From Metallococcus carri (lineage in GTDB: Bacteria > Actinomycetota > Actinomycetes > Actinomycetales > Dermatophilaceae), in the NCBI RefSeq assembly GCF_011440275.1, contig NZ_JAAOIV010000002.1, positions 62,001 to 126,000 of the forward strand: a DNA stretch of 64,000 bases. The letters run 5' to 3'. Below, piece by piece: positions 1 through 10,369 of the stretch. The position numbers and the translations under genes were made by a program. Numbering within the stretch: the stretch's first letter is position 1; the number at the start of each line of letters is the position of its first letter. The notes beneath the pieces were generated by a model that worked only from the letters and a program-made list of their open reading frames with translations, had not been told where the DNA came from and did not search any database.

Positions 1-365
1 TCACCGACCCGCAAAAGTCGGTCGCCTCCTCCAACATCCTGGACGCGGTCGAGGAATTGCGCGACGCCGGCGCCGAGGCGATCCAGATCGGTCCGGTGCG
101 GGTGGTCGCGAGCACGTGGTTCGCGCTGTCCGACCAGAACACGCTGATCGTCGACGGCACGACGCTCAAGCCGCCGTATGTCGTGAAGGCGATCGGCGAT
201 TCACACACCATGTCGACGGCGATGGCGATTCCCGGTGGCGTGGTGGAATCGTTGCGGCAGTTGGGTTCCACCGCCACCATCACCTCCGCCAATGTGATCC
301 AGGTGACCGCGTTGCGGGCGTCCTCGCAGCCTCGTTACGCTCAGCCGGACAAAGCAGCCGGCTAG
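1..365 (+). CDS. DUF881 family protein, C-terminal part (cut by window edge)
   Basis: The open frame enters from the left edge (first full codon at 3) and stops at 363-365, so only about 120 C-terminal residues are visible. The text around EELRDAGAEAIQIGPVRV and the closing Thr/Ala-rich part match the DUF881 family, membrane-anchored extracytoplasmic proteins of actinobacteria. In Mycobacterium tuberculosis Rv1825, a DUF881 gene, directly precedes gcvH, garA and ftsR, and the same order is seen here. The family's function is not established; its neighbours point to a cell-envelope or division role. Family assignment is by recall of the motif and synteny. Confidence 0.8.
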   Translation, partial: TDPQKSVASSNILDAVEELRDAGAEAIQIGPVRVVASTWFALSDQNTLIVDGTTLKPPYVVKAIGDSHTMSTAMAIPGGVVESLRQLGSTATITSANVIQVTALRASSQPRYAQPDKAAG

Positions 366-399
366 ATCTCCGGCGGCCCGCACGAGTCACAGGAGCATC

Positions 400-789
400 A
401 TGAGCGACCTCGAGTACCCGGCCGACCTGCGCTACACCGCCGACCACGAGTGGGTGCGCACGAACGGTGACGGTGCAGTGCGGGTCGGCATCACCGCCTA
501 CGCCCAGGACGCTCTCGGCGACGTCGTCTACGTGAGCCTGCCGTCGGTCGGCGACGCCCTGACGGCGGGCGACAGCTGTGGCGAGGTCGAGTCGACCAAG
601 TCGGTCAGCGACCTCTACGCGCCGCTCGATGGTGAGGTCACCGCAGTCAACGAGGCCCTGGACGCGACCCCGGAGCTGGTTAACAGCGACCCCTACGGCG
701 AGGGCTGGATGTATGAGCTGAAGCTCGCCGACCCCGCCGCGGTCGACGCCTTGCAGGACCGCGACACCTACACCGCTTCCTTGGGCTGA
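400..789 (+). CDS. gcvH: Glycine cleavage system H protein
   Basis: A 129-residue protein, normal length for the lipoyl carrier that shuttles the aminomethyl group between the P, T and L proteins of the glycine cleavage system. The lipoylation motif ESTKSVSD is intact, with the modified lysine at about residue 67, and the N-terminal YTADHEWV is typical. ATG start, 34 bp after the DUF881 gene. It sits 2.9 kb upstream of gcvP, separated by four regulator or nuclease genes, and has no riboswitch of its own visible. gcvT and lpd are not in the window. Confidence 0.97.
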   Translation: MSDLEYPADLRYTADHEWVRTNGDGAVRVGITAYAQDALGDVVYVSLPSVGDALTAGDSCGEVESTKSVSDLYAPLDGEVTAVNEALDATPELVNSDPYGEGWMYELKLADPAAVDALQDRDTYTASLG

Positions 790-821
790 CAGCCCTCAGC
801 CCGCCAGCGAGAATGGACGAC

Positions 822-1277
822 ATGTCTGATCAGCAGTCACCGGAGTTTCGCGACTACTCCCAGCAGGACAGCACCGCCCAGTTCGACGTGGGCGAGGTCC
901 AGCGCCAGCAGGAGTTCGTCGGGGAGCAGCGCCTCACCAGCGCCGACCAAGCGATGGTCGATGCTCTGCGCCCGGGCACCGCGCTGCTCATCGCGATGCG
1001 CGGGCCTAACGCCGGCGCCCGCTTCCTGCTCGACGACGCCGAGGTGAGCACCGGCCGCCACCCCGACAGCGACATCTTCCTCGACGACGTGACCGTCTCG
1101 CGCCGGCACGCGCTCTTCCGCCGTGGCGAGCGCGGGTATGCCGTCCAGGATGTCGGCTCGCTCAACGGCACCTATGTCAACGGCGAGGTCACTGACCACC
1201 GCGAACTGCAGACCGGCGACGAGGTCCAGGTCGGCAAGTTCCGCCTGGTCTACTACGGCGCGTCGGCCGCCTCCTAG
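822..1277 (+). CDS. garA: FHA-domain regulator of the GarA/OdhI type
   Basis: The 151-residue product has a phosphorylatable N-terminal tail and a C-terminal forkhead-associated domain (about residues 55-140) with the phosphothreonine-binding motifs GRHPDSDIFLDD, SRRH and GSLNGTYVN. GarA/OdhI inhibits 2-oxoglutarate dehydrogenase and tunes glutamate enzymes until Ser/Thr kinases phosphorylate a Thr in the tail; here ST (Thr about residue 18) lies in the right place but without the full ETTS context. An in-frame ATG at 813 is possible; I prefer 822 because GAGAAT at 809-814 would be a -10 box 7 nt before it (leaderless start). Confidence 0.93.
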   Translation: MSDQQSPEFRDYSQQDSTAQFDVGEVQRQQEFVGEQRLTSADQAMVDALRPGTALLIAMRGPNAGARFLLDDAEVSTGRHPDSDIFLDDVTVSRRHALFRRGERGYAVQDVGSLNGTYVNGEVTDHRELQTGDEVQVGKFRLVYYGASAAS

Positions 1278-1288
1278 ATCGCGGCCAC

Positions 1289-1969
1289 GTGTCGGCCGCA
1301 GAACCTGGCCTGAGCATCGGGGCGGTCCTCGCCCAGTTGCGCGAGGAGTTTCCCGACCTGTCGGTGTCCAAGGTGCGTTTCCTGGACGCCCAAGGTGTGG
1401 TGTCGCCGCAGCGCACCAGCTCCGGCTACCGCAAATACCGTCCCGAGGATGTCGACCGGTTGCGCTTCGTGCTGCGCGCCCAGCGCGACCGGTTCTGGCC
1501 GCTCAAGGTGATCCGCGAGGCGCTCGACGCCTACGACCGCGGCCTGCAGCCCGAGGAGGGTGGCGGCCGGCCGGTCGTGCCTGCTCCGGCGGTGGTCGAC
1601 GGCACGCCCTCAGAGCAGGAGGTCGCCGCTCCGGTCGAGGATCTGCGGCTCACCGCGACGGAGTTGTCCACCGCCACCGGCCTGGACGCCGACGCCGTCC
1701 AGGATCTGGTCGACTTCGCGCTCATCCGGCCCGACGCTAAGGGGCACTTCGACGGCGCGGACCTGCAGGTCGCGCACGCCGCCGCGACCCTGCTGTCGTA
1801 TGGCGTGCAGGCTCGCCATCTGCGGCCCTTCCGGCTGGCCGCCGACCGCGAGCTCGGGCTGATTGACCAGCTGTTGCTGGGGCCCAGCCGGTCCGACGCC
1901 GCCGAGGTCGCCCAGCACTGCCTGGCTCTGCACCTAGCTCTGGTTCGCGCGGGGCTGCCGCGGGGGTAG
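1289..1969 (+). CDS. ftsR: MerR-family cell-division regulator FtsR
   Basis: The 226-residue protein has an N-terminal MerR winged helix (about residues 8-75: LSIGAVLAQLREEFPDLSVS, then KVRFLDAQGVV and SSGYRKY) and a second all-helical half ending in a region like Rv1828. FtsR, named in Corynebacterium glutamicum, activates ftsZ transcription. The position between garA and the bifunctional nuclease is the conserved actinobacterial locus. Start is GTG at 1289, 11 bp after garA. The effector domain is not the cysteine-bearing metal type, so it is not a metal sensor. Confidence 0.9.
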   Translation: MSAAEPGLSIGAVLAQLREEFPDLSVSKVRFLDAQGVVSPQRTSSGYRKYRPEDVDRLRFVLRAQRDRFWPLKVIREALDAYDRGLQPEEGGGRPVVPAPAVVDGTPSEQEVAAPVEDLRLTATELSTATGLDADAVQDLVDFALIRPDAKGHFDGADLQVAHAAATLLSYGVQARHLRPFRLAADRELGLIDQLLLGPSRSDAAEVAQHCLALHLALVRAGLPRG

Positions 1970-1979
1970 CGTTGGAGGC

Positions 1980-2465
1980 GTGAAAGCCGTCGACGTCATG
2001 GGTGTCCGGGTCGAGATGCCCACCAACAAGCCGATCGTTCTGCTCCGCGAGGCGGACGGCGACCGTTATGTGCCGATCTGGATCGGCGCTCCCGAGGCGA
2101 CGGCCATCGCGCACGTGCTCGAAGGAGTCACGCCGCCGCGTCCGCTCACCCACGACCTCTTGCTCACCGTGGTCCGTCAGCTCGGCAGCTCGGTCGAGCG
2201 GGTCGACATCGTGCGGATGACCGAGGGCGTGTTCTATGCCGAGGTCGTGCTCGGCAGCCAGCGGGTCGACGCCCGCGCGTCCGACGCCATCGCCCTGGCG
2301 TTGCGCGCCGGTGCACCGGTCTTCATCGACGACTCGATCCTCGATGAGGTCGGAGTGGCCGTCGCGGTCGAGGAGGAGGACGAGGTCGAGAAGTTCCGCG
2401 AATTCCTCGACCAGGTCTCCGCTGACGACTTCGAGGACCCAGGCGCGAGCGGTGAGGGACGATGA
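1980..2465 (+). CDS. Bifunctional nuclease (BFN/DUF151) family protein
   Basis: A 161-residue protein covering the whole BFN domain: start MKAVDVMGVRVEMPTNKPIV, then LREADGDRYVPIWIGAPEA and the ASDAIALALRAGAPVFIDD block near residue 110. It is orthologous in position to Rv1829. Family members have reported nuclease activity, but the physiological role in actinobacteria is unclear. The acidic C-terminal tail (EEEDEVEKFREFL) is usual. GTG start at 1980 is preceded both by GGAGG (1974-1978) and by TAGCGT (1967-1972), so it could be translated with or without a leader. Confidence 0.92.
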   Translation: MKAVDVMGVRVEMPTNKPIVLLREADGDRYVPIWIGAPEATAIAHVLEGVTPPRPLTHDLLLTVVRQLGSSVERVDIVRMTEGVFYAEVVLGSQRVDARASDAIALALRAGAPVFIDDSILDEVGVAVAVEEEDEVEKFREFLDQVSADDFEDPGASGEGR

Positions 2466-2530
2466 GTTCCCTCACTCTCAACAAGACCTTGAGGGTTGCG
2501 CGACACGCCGACGCGCTCAGCCGGTGGTCG

Positions 2531-2559
2531 TTGACCCGGCCCGATGGTGGGCCTACCGT
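2531..2559 (+). promoter_or_regulatory. Candidate sigma-70-type promoter of the downstream MerR gene
   Basis: TTGACC (2531-2536) and TACCGT (2554-2559) are separated by exactly 17 bp, in the 154-bp gap between the BFN gene and the next MerR gene. The +1 would fall near 2566, giving a leader of about 54 nt that ends in an AGGAGG ribosome-binding site. This supports separate transcription of the MerR gene. Prediction from sequence only. Confidence 0.5.
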
Positions 2560-2619
2560 CAAGGGCAGATCAGTTCTCATTCCGCCCGCGTCCGCGGGCA
2601 CGCTCCCCAGGAGGTAGTC

Positions 2620-3210
2620 GTGGGCACTCGCACCGACGTGCAGCACCCGGGCTCCCAGGCTCCCGCTCCGCTCGAGGCCCAGCCGGCCGGTGAGCAGCGG
2701 CACGACGAGGAGGCCGCCTCCTCCGAGGGCTACCGCGGACCTGCGGCCTGCCGCGCGGCCGGTGTGACCTACCGCCAGCTCGACTACTGGGCCCGCACCG
2801 GTCTGGTCGAGCCGTCGGTGCGCAACCCCAGCGGCTCGGGCAACCACCGCCTCTACAGCTTCCGCGACATCCTCGTGCTCAAGGTCGTCAAGCGCCTGCT
2901 CGACACCGGCGTCTCGCTGCAGCAGATCCGCATCGCGGTCGGCGCGCTGCGCGACCACGGTGTCGACGACCTGGCCGGCATCACCTTGATGTCCGATGGT
3001 GCCAGCGTCTACGAATGCACCTCCGACGACCAGGTCATCGACCTCATGCGCGGCGGCCAGGGCGTCTTCGGCATCGCGCTCGGTTCGGTCTGGCGCGAGG
3101 TCGAAGGCACGCTGTCCGAGCTGCCCAGCGAGCGCGCCACCGACGAAGAGCCCGCACCGCACCCCGGCGACGAGCTGCACGCCCGCCGCTCCCGCCGCAA
3201 CGCGGGATAA
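2620..3210 (+). CDS. MerR-family transcriptional regulator (Rv1830-like)
   Basis: The 196-residue protein has a Gln/Ala/Glu-rich N-terminal tail (about residues 1-38) and a MerR DNA-binding domain: CRAAGVTYRQLDYWARTGLV, then NHRLYSFRDILVLKVVKRL and VSLQQIRIAV. The C-terminal part contains LMSDGASVYECTSDDQVIDL, typical of the Rv1830 group just upstream of gcvP in mycobacteria. The start is GTG at 2620, chosen because AGGAGG (2609-2614) lies 5 nt before it; the frame is open further upstream but without support. Target genes cannot be read from the sequence. Confidence 0.9.
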   Translation: MGTRTDVQHPGSQAPAPLEAQPAGEQRHDEEAASSEGYRGPAACRAAGVTYRQLDYWARTGLVEPSVRNPSGSGNHRLYSFRDILVLKVVKRLLDTGVSLQQIRIAVGALRDHGVDDLAGITLMSDGASVYECTSDDQVIDLMRGGQGVFGIALGSVWREVEGTLSELPSERATDEEPAPHPGDELHARRSRRNAG

Positions 3211-3440
3211 TTCCTTCTCACCGATCTCCTCAACGCTCCGATCGCCCTCGCACGCTCGGGCGTTCGTTCGCTTGATCGTCGCCCGGCGGATTCCTTTTCG
3301 CCCAGCTCCTCAGCGCTCGGCGCAGCCTCGCACGCTCGGCAGCGCTCTCGCTTGATCGTCGCCGGGCGGGCTCCGGTCCTTCTCGCAGGCTCGACAGCGC
3401 TCTCGCTTGATCGTCGCCGGGCGGATTCCTGTTCGCCCGA
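3211..3440. repeat. Three degenerate copies of a CGCTTGATCGTCGCC element in the gap before gcvP
   Basis: The 459-bp gap between the MerR gene and gcvP holds three copies of a 22-bp core reading CGCTTGATCGTCGCCGGGCGGA (with minor changes) at 3269-3290, 3349-3370 and 3404-3425. Each is preceded by a related GCACGCTCGG or AGCGCTCT stretch and followed by ATTCC or CTCC. Spacing is 80 and 55 bp, so these are degenerate direct repeats, not an even tandem array. No coding frame across them looks real. They may be remnants of an interspersed intergenic element. Confidence 0.6.
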
Positions 3441-3504
3441 CCGCCATACGTTCTGACACCGCCTCGGTTTCCACCAGGGCGGTGTTAGATTTGTCTCCAG
3501 CTTT

Positions 3505-3625
3505 CGACACCGGACGGGAGAGTCCGCACCACCTCGGTGCGGCGCCGAAGGGGCAAGCCTCCCCGCAACCTCTCAGGCCACCGGACCGCCCGGTCGAGGC
3601 GACTCTGAAGGGCGCCCGCGTCCAA
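3505..3625 (+). promoter_or_regulatory. Glycine riboswitch controlling gcvP
   Basis: The core of the glycine (gcvT) aptamer is plain: GGACGGGAGAGTCC at 3512-3525, GCGCCGAAGGGGCAA starting about 3543, then AACCTCTCAGGC, CACCGGACC and GACTCTGAAGG near 3601. These are the conserved P1-P3 blocks of Rfam family gcvT in the correct order and spacing. Only one complete aptamer is visible. It lies about 45 nt upstream of the gcvP start, as expected of an ON switch that raises glycine cleavage when glycine is abundant. TTAGAT at 3485-3490 could be the -10 of its promoter. Confidence 0.9.
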
Positions 3626-3669
3626 CAGTGGGGGAGACGCTCGTCGTCCCCGCCCGCAAAGGATCAGGT

Positions 3670-6539
<2,870 letters not shown>

Positions 6540-6540
<1 letters not shown>

Positions 6541-7043
6541 TGCGCATCACCGTCGTGGACGCGGTCGGCTCGGCGGATACCGCCGAGCTGTGGCCGGTCT
6601 ACGACGCTGTCTTCGGCGACCAGCCGGACGAATCAACCTGGCGAAAGTCGGTGTGGGACAAGCACATCGCCCGCTCCGGCTTCGCGCTCGCCCGGGCCTA
6701 CGACGACTCGGCGTTGGTCGGTTTTGCCTATGGCTACACCGGTGAGGCCGGGCAGTGGTGGACGGACAACGTGCGGTCCACTCTGCCTGCGGCGGTCGCC
6801 GAGGAGTGGCTCGGCGATCATTTCGAACTGGTGAGCATCGGAGTGCTTGCCTCGCATCGAAGCCACGGGATCGGACGCGCGCTGATGCGTGCACTGCTCG
6901 CCGATCGGCCCGAGCCTCGGTGGTTGCTGCAGACGACCGCGGACGCCGACGATCCGGCGCGCCGGCTGTATGCCGCCGAAGGCTGGCGGGTGCTCGGGCC
7001 GGGCACCGGTGAGGGCACGGTGGTGATGGGCCGCCAGCGCTGA
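6540..7043 (+). CDS. GNAT-family N-acetyltransferase
   Basis: A 167-residue GNAT protein whose ATG overlaps the gcvP stop (TGATG at 6538-6542), so translation is coupled. The acetyl-CoA-binding motif A is visible in LVSIGVLASHRSHGIGRALM (about residues 98-117), followed by LYAAEGWRVLG, the typical beta6-alpha4 end. The substrate is unknown; nothing in the sequence ties it to glycine metabolism except the shared transcript. Its stop at 7041-7043 is only 4 bp from the first unit of the 51-bp repeat array. Confidence 0.85.
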
Positions 7044-7047
7044 TCTG

Positions 7048-7290
7048 TTGGCGCGGATCGCCCAGTTGGGCGTTTTGTGCCGGTGGGGGCCGGGCCGGTT
7101 GGTGCGGATCGCCCAGTTGGGCGTTTTGTGCCGGTGGGGGCCGGGCCGGTTGGTGCGGATCGCCCAGTTGGGCGTTTTGTGCCGGTGGGGGCCGGGCCGG
7201 TTGGCGCGGATCGCCCAGTTGGGCGTTTTGTGCCGGTGGGGGCCGGGCCGGTTGGCGCGGATTGCCCAGTTGGGCGTTTTGTGGCGGTGG
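7048..7290. repeat. Tandem array: 4.8 copies of a 51-bp unit with terminator-like hairpins
   Basis: Units start at 7048, 7099, 7150, 7201 and 7252, exactly 51 bp apart; the last is cut and diverges after about 7290. Copies are nearly identical (TTGGT/TTGGC at the unit start, ATC/ATT in unit 5). Each contains the inverted repeat CGCCCA-GT-TGGGCG (first copy 7059-7072) followed at once by TTTTGTG, which looks like a small intrinsic terminator. The array fills the gap between two convergent genes almost base for base. As 51 is a multiple of 3, all frames stay open and give spurious repeat proteins; I do not regard it as coding. Confidence 0.9.
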
Positions 7291-7300
7291 AGCGCTGCTC

Positions 7301-8308
7301 CTAACCCGCCCACTCCGGGTCGGCGGTGGTGAGCTGGGCCGGATCGGCCTCACCGGGCTCGGGCAGCGGGCGGCCGTCGCCGCGTCGCGGGCCCGCGAGG
7401 GCAGCGCGCAGTGCCTCGTCGACGGTGAGGAAGTCGCGCGCACAGCCCTCGGCATACTCGGCGATGTCGTTCTCCTGGCAGACGACCTCGTGGATCAGCG
7501 ACCCAACCAAGGGCTGGGCGATCCCGGTGCTGACCGGGGTGACCAGACCGACCCACAGGCTCGCCAACTTCGGGGTGAGCACAGGAAAAGTCACGACCAG
7601 CCGGCGACGGAGCCCGTCGACGCGAGCGAACCGCGTGATCAGCTGGCGGTAGGTGAGGACGTCCGGGCCGCCGATGTCGAAGGTGCGGTTGAGATGCGAG
7701 GGCAGGTCGGCCGCCGCGACGAGCAGGCAGAGGACGTCGCGCACGGCGATCGGCTGGATGCGGTTGTCGAGCCACTTCGGCGCGATCATGGCGGGAAGGC
7801 GCCGGGTGAGGTGTCGCAGCATCTCGAAGGACGCCGACCCCGAGCCGATGATGACCGCGGCCTGCAACACCGCGGTCGGCACGCCGCTGTCCATCAGGAT
7901 GTCGCCCACCTCGACGCGTGAAGCGAGATGCGCACTCAGCTTGTTGTCGACCGGGTGCAGCCCGGACAGGTACACGATCCGTTGGACGTCTTGCTCACGC
8001 GCGGCGAGTCCGAAGCTGCGGGCCAGCCGCCGGTCGCGCTCGACGAAGTCGCCCTTGCCATCCATCGAGTGCAGCAGGTAGTACGCGACGTCCACGTCGG
8101 CCAAGGCTCGGGCGAGCGCCGCCTCGTCGGTGGCGTCGCCTTCGACGATCTCGACCTGGTCCGAGGAGGACCACGCGCGCTCGGACAACCGGTCGGCGCT
8201 GCGGGTCAGCACGCGCACCCGCCAGCCGGCGTCGAGCAGGGTGGGCACGAGCCGAGAACCGATGTAACCGGTGGCGCCAGTGACGAGCGCGAGGCGTGCT
8301 GGAGGCAT
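7301..8308 (-). CDS. NAD(P)-binding SDR-type protein (atypical short-chain dehydrogenase)
   Basis: A 335-residue protein with an N-terminal Rossmann fold: ALVTGATGYIGSRLVPTLL, then AYYLLHSMDGKGDFVERDR and RIVYLSGLHP. This pattern belongs to the NmrA-like/atypical SDR group that binds NAD(P) but often lacks a classical catalytic triad. The start is ATG at 8308 because the first residues then match the fold; the frame continues upstream without typical sequence. It is divergent from the CPBP protease gene, with a 13-bp inverted repeat in the 52-bp gap. Substrate unknown. Confidence 0.85.
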   Translation of the reverse strand: MPPARLALVTGATGYIGSRLVPTLLDAGWRVRVLTRSADRLSERAWSSSDQVEIVEGDATDEAALARALADVDVAYYLLHSMDGKGDFVERDRRLARSFGLAAREQDVQRIVYLSGLHPVDNKLSAHLASRVEVGDILMDSGVPTAVLQAAVIIGSGSASFEMLRHLTRRLPAMIAPKWLDNRIQPIAVRDVLCLLVAAADLPSHLNRTFDIGGPDVLTYRQLITRFARVDGLRRRLVVTFPVLTPKLASLWVGLVTPVSTGIAQPLVGSLIHEVVCQENDIAEYAEGCARDFLTVDEALRAALAGPRRGDGRPLPEPGEADPAQLTTADPEWAG

Positions 8309-8314
8309 GGAGAT

Positions 8315-8355
8315 GATCCTTGCATCCCGTGCCGCCGGGTGCGGATGCAAGGATC
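8315..8355. promoter_or_regulatory. 13-bp perfect inverted repeat between divergent genes
   Basis: GATCCTTGCATCC (8315-8327) and GGATGCAAGGATC (8343-8355) are perfect reverse complements with a 15-bp spacer. They fill nearly all of the 52 bp between the start codons of the leftward SDR gene (8308) and the rightward CPBP gene (8361). The arrangement suits a shared operator, or a hairpin in the 5' ends of both transcripts that would hide the ribosome-binding sites. No regulator gene is adjacent. Confidence 0.6.
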
Positions 8356-8360
8356 GGGGA

Positions 8361-9086
8361 ATGGTCGCCCCGGTGGAGGAACTGCGCGAGTTCGTGCGCG
8401 CGGCTCTCATCGACCCGGTGCCCCGCAACCACCAGGAGTCGGACGCGGCCTTCCATCGCCGCCGGGTGGTCGCCGTGGTCACCCTGGTGATCGGCACGGC
8501 CGTGCTGGCCTATGCGCTGCGGGTGCCGCCGGGCGATCCACGGTTCTATGCCGCGACGGGTGCGCTGGCCGTCGTCTGGGCCGTGGGGGCGTGGTCCTCC
8601 GGGCCGCTGCACCTCGGGCGCGCTCGCACCCGCAACGGCCGTTATGACGTGCGCCCGGTGCTGCAGCCGCTGGTCGTCGGCTTGCTGCTGCTCGGAGTCT
8701 TCCTGATCGGCGCCATTGTGGTGGCCCGGGTGCCGGTGCTCCGCGGACCGGTCGACGCCCTGCTCGATCACGCCCGCTTCGGCTCGCTGCCGTTGGTGGC
8801 CGCGCTCACCGCGGTCAACGGAATCGCCGAGGAGCTCTACTTCCGCGGCGCGGCGTTCGCTGCCGTTGGCCGCCGCTATCCGGTGCTGATCACGACCATC
8901 GCGTATGCCGCCGTCACGGCCTTCTCGGGTGTGCCGCTGCTCGTGCTCGCGGGTGCGGTGCTGGGTCTGGTGACGGGGTTGCAGCGCCGGGTCACCGGCG
9001 GCATCCTCGCGCCGATCATCACCCACCTCACCTGGTCCCTCGGGATGCTGCTGCTTTTGCCGCCCGCGCTGAATGCCTTCGGCTGA
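8361..9086 (+). CDS. CPBP-family intramembrane metalloprotease
   Basis: A 241-residue membrane protein with hydrophobic segments near residues 38-55, 60-78, 103-123 and further helices to the C-terminus. The CPBP (type II CAAX endopeptidase/Abi) signature is present: EELYFRGA with the two glutamates and the arginine, and the later ITHLTWSLG histidine. Members cleave or bind substrates in the membrane; roles range from CAAX processing to bacteriocin immunity, and this one cannot be assigned. ATG at 8361 is 5 nt after GGGGA; upstream in-frame codons belong to the neighbour's regulatory gap. Confidence 0.88.
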   Translation: MVAPVEELREFVRAALIDPVPRNHQESDAAFHRRRVVAVVTLVIGTAVLAYALRVPPGDPRFYAATGALAVVWAVGAWSSGPLHLGRARTRNGRYDVRPVLQPLVVGLLLLGVFLIGAIVVARVPVLRGPVDALLDHARFGSLPLVAALTAVNGIAEELYFRGAAFAAVGRRYPVLITTIAYAAVTAFSGVPLLVLAGAVLGLVTGLQRRVTGGILAPIITHLTWSLGMLLLLPPALNAFG

Positions 9087-9100
9087 ACGTCGGAAAGTCG

Positions 9101-9766
9101 GTGGCCGGGCCGCAGCGCATCGAGCACAGTAGGGAGGTGGCTGCGCCGATCCTCACCACCGACCGGATGCTCTTGGTGCCGCTGGCCGACCGTCACCTCG
9201 GCTTAGAGATCGAGCTCGACTCCGACCCGGAGGTGTTGCGTTTCCTCTTCGGTCGCCCTCGCCCGGCCGACGAGGTGCGGCGGGCCCATGCCGAACGGAT
9301 GGAACTCGGTCGACGGGTCGACGGCCTCGGGTATTGGGTCGCGTTCGGTGTTGACGGTGGAGCTCGGGGATCGCGGGCGCCCGCCGCTGAGGAGGATGGT
9401 GAGTTCTTAGGCCTGATGATGTTGCCGCCGGCTCATGGACCAGACCAGCCGGACGACCCGACGGTGGGCGAGCTGGGTTATCGGTTTCGTCGGCAGGTAT
9501 GGCGACGCGGGCTCGCCACGGAGGCGTCACGACGGCTGCTCGCGCACGCCTTCGACACCGTCGGGCAGAGTCGCGTGCTGGCCCAGACGATGGCGGTCAA
9601 CGCCGGCTCCCGCGCGGTGATGGCGGCGCTCGGAATGCGGCATACGCGCACCTTTTATCCGTCCTTCGAAGATCCGTTGCCCGGCGCCGACCAGGGCGAG
9701 GTCGAATACGAGATGACGGCGGTAGAGTGGCGCGCCCGCAATCGTCCAGGTGACGAATCGCGTTGA
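9101..9766 (+). CDS. GNAT-family acetyltransferase (RimJ/RimL type)
   Basis: A 221-residue protein of the RimJ/RimL branch: ILTTDRMLLVPLADRHL at the N-terminus, ELGYRFRRQVWRRGLATEAS for the acetyl-CoA loop, and ARVLAQTM-like RVLAQTMAVNAGSRAVMAALGM for the recognition of a second substrate. A low-complexity insert near residues 85-100 (GGARGSRAPAAEEDG) is unusual but loop-like. GTG start at 9101 has GGAAAG 3-8 nt upstream. The acyl acceptor is unknown. It converges on the phosphatase gene with a 3-bp gap. Confidence 0.88.
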   Translation: MAGPQRIEHSREVAAPILTTDRMLLVPLADRHLGLEIELDSDPEVLRFLFGRPRPADEVRRAHAERMELGRRVDGLGYWVAFGVDGGARGSRAPAAEEDGEFLGLMMLPPAHGPDQPDDPTVGELGYRFRRQVWRRGLATEASRRLLAHAFDTVGQSRVLAQTMAVNAGSRAVMAALGMRHTRTFYPSFEDPLPGADQGEVEYEMTAVEWRARNRPGDESR

Positions 9767-9769
9767 GCC

Positions 9770-10369
9770 TCAGGCAGATCGGTCCCAGGCCGTGCAGACG
9801 GCGCCGTCAGCGTCGAGGTCGACCACGGCAGTGGCCGTGTTGCCGAGTTGAGCGGCCACCACGCCGGGCGCGATCCGCGCCATCGCCGGTATGCCGAGTC
9901 GCAGGATGCCGCCATGACTGACGACCAGCACCGTCTCGCCCCGGTGCAGATCGGCGATATCACCCAGCACGGTGCGCAGCCGGGTGACCACCTCGAGGCC
10001 GGATTCGCCGCCCGGGACGCGCGCCTGGAGATCACCGGCCAGCCACTGGGCGTAGATCGGCGCGAACGGATCGGTCGTGCGATCTGCGCCTTCGAAGTCG
10101 CCAACTGTGAACTCCTGCAACGCATTTCGCGTCGTGACGGCCACGCCGAGCACCGCTGCCGCCAGCTCGGCAGTCTGCACAGCGCGAGCCATCGTGGACG
10201 CGTAAGTGTGCGCGACGCGGCGCCCGGCATACCGCTCGCCGAGGGCGCGGGCCTGGGACCGGCCGAGGACCGTGAGGGTGCCGCCGTCGTCATACCAGCG
10301 ATCGGTCTCATAGACCGCCTCGCCATGCCGGGCCAGGATGATCGTGGCCGGGCACTGCAGGTCGCTCAT
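9770..10369 (-). CDS. Histidine phosphatase (phosphoglycerate mutase-like) family protein
   Basis: A 199-residue protein with the RHG catalytic motif (ILARHGEAVYET, residues about 11-22), a downstream STMARAVQTAEL arginine motif and the second histidine in VLVVSHGGILRL. These residues form the phosphohistidine active site of the superfamily. The ATG at 10369 overlaps the alaA stop (ATGA), so the pair is co-transcribed and translationally coupled. The substrate is unknown; many such actinobacterial proteins are broad-range phosphatases. Confidence 0.88.
   Translation of the reverse strand: MSDLQCPATIILARHGEAVYETDRWYDDGGTLTVLGRSQARALGERYAGRRVAHTYASTMARAVQTAELAAAVLGVAVTTRNALQEFTVGDFEGADRTTDPFAPIYAQWLAGDLQARVPGGESGLEVVTRLRTVLGDIADLHRGETVLVVSHGGILRLGIPAMARIAPGVVAAQLGNTATAVVDLDADGAVCTAWDRSA

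Noticed and set aside
7048-7332. CRISPR-like or repeat-protein reading of the 51-bp array
   Set aside because: Units are contiguous with no variable spacers, so not CRISPR; the 17-residue repeat protein appears in several frames only because 51 is divisible by 3.
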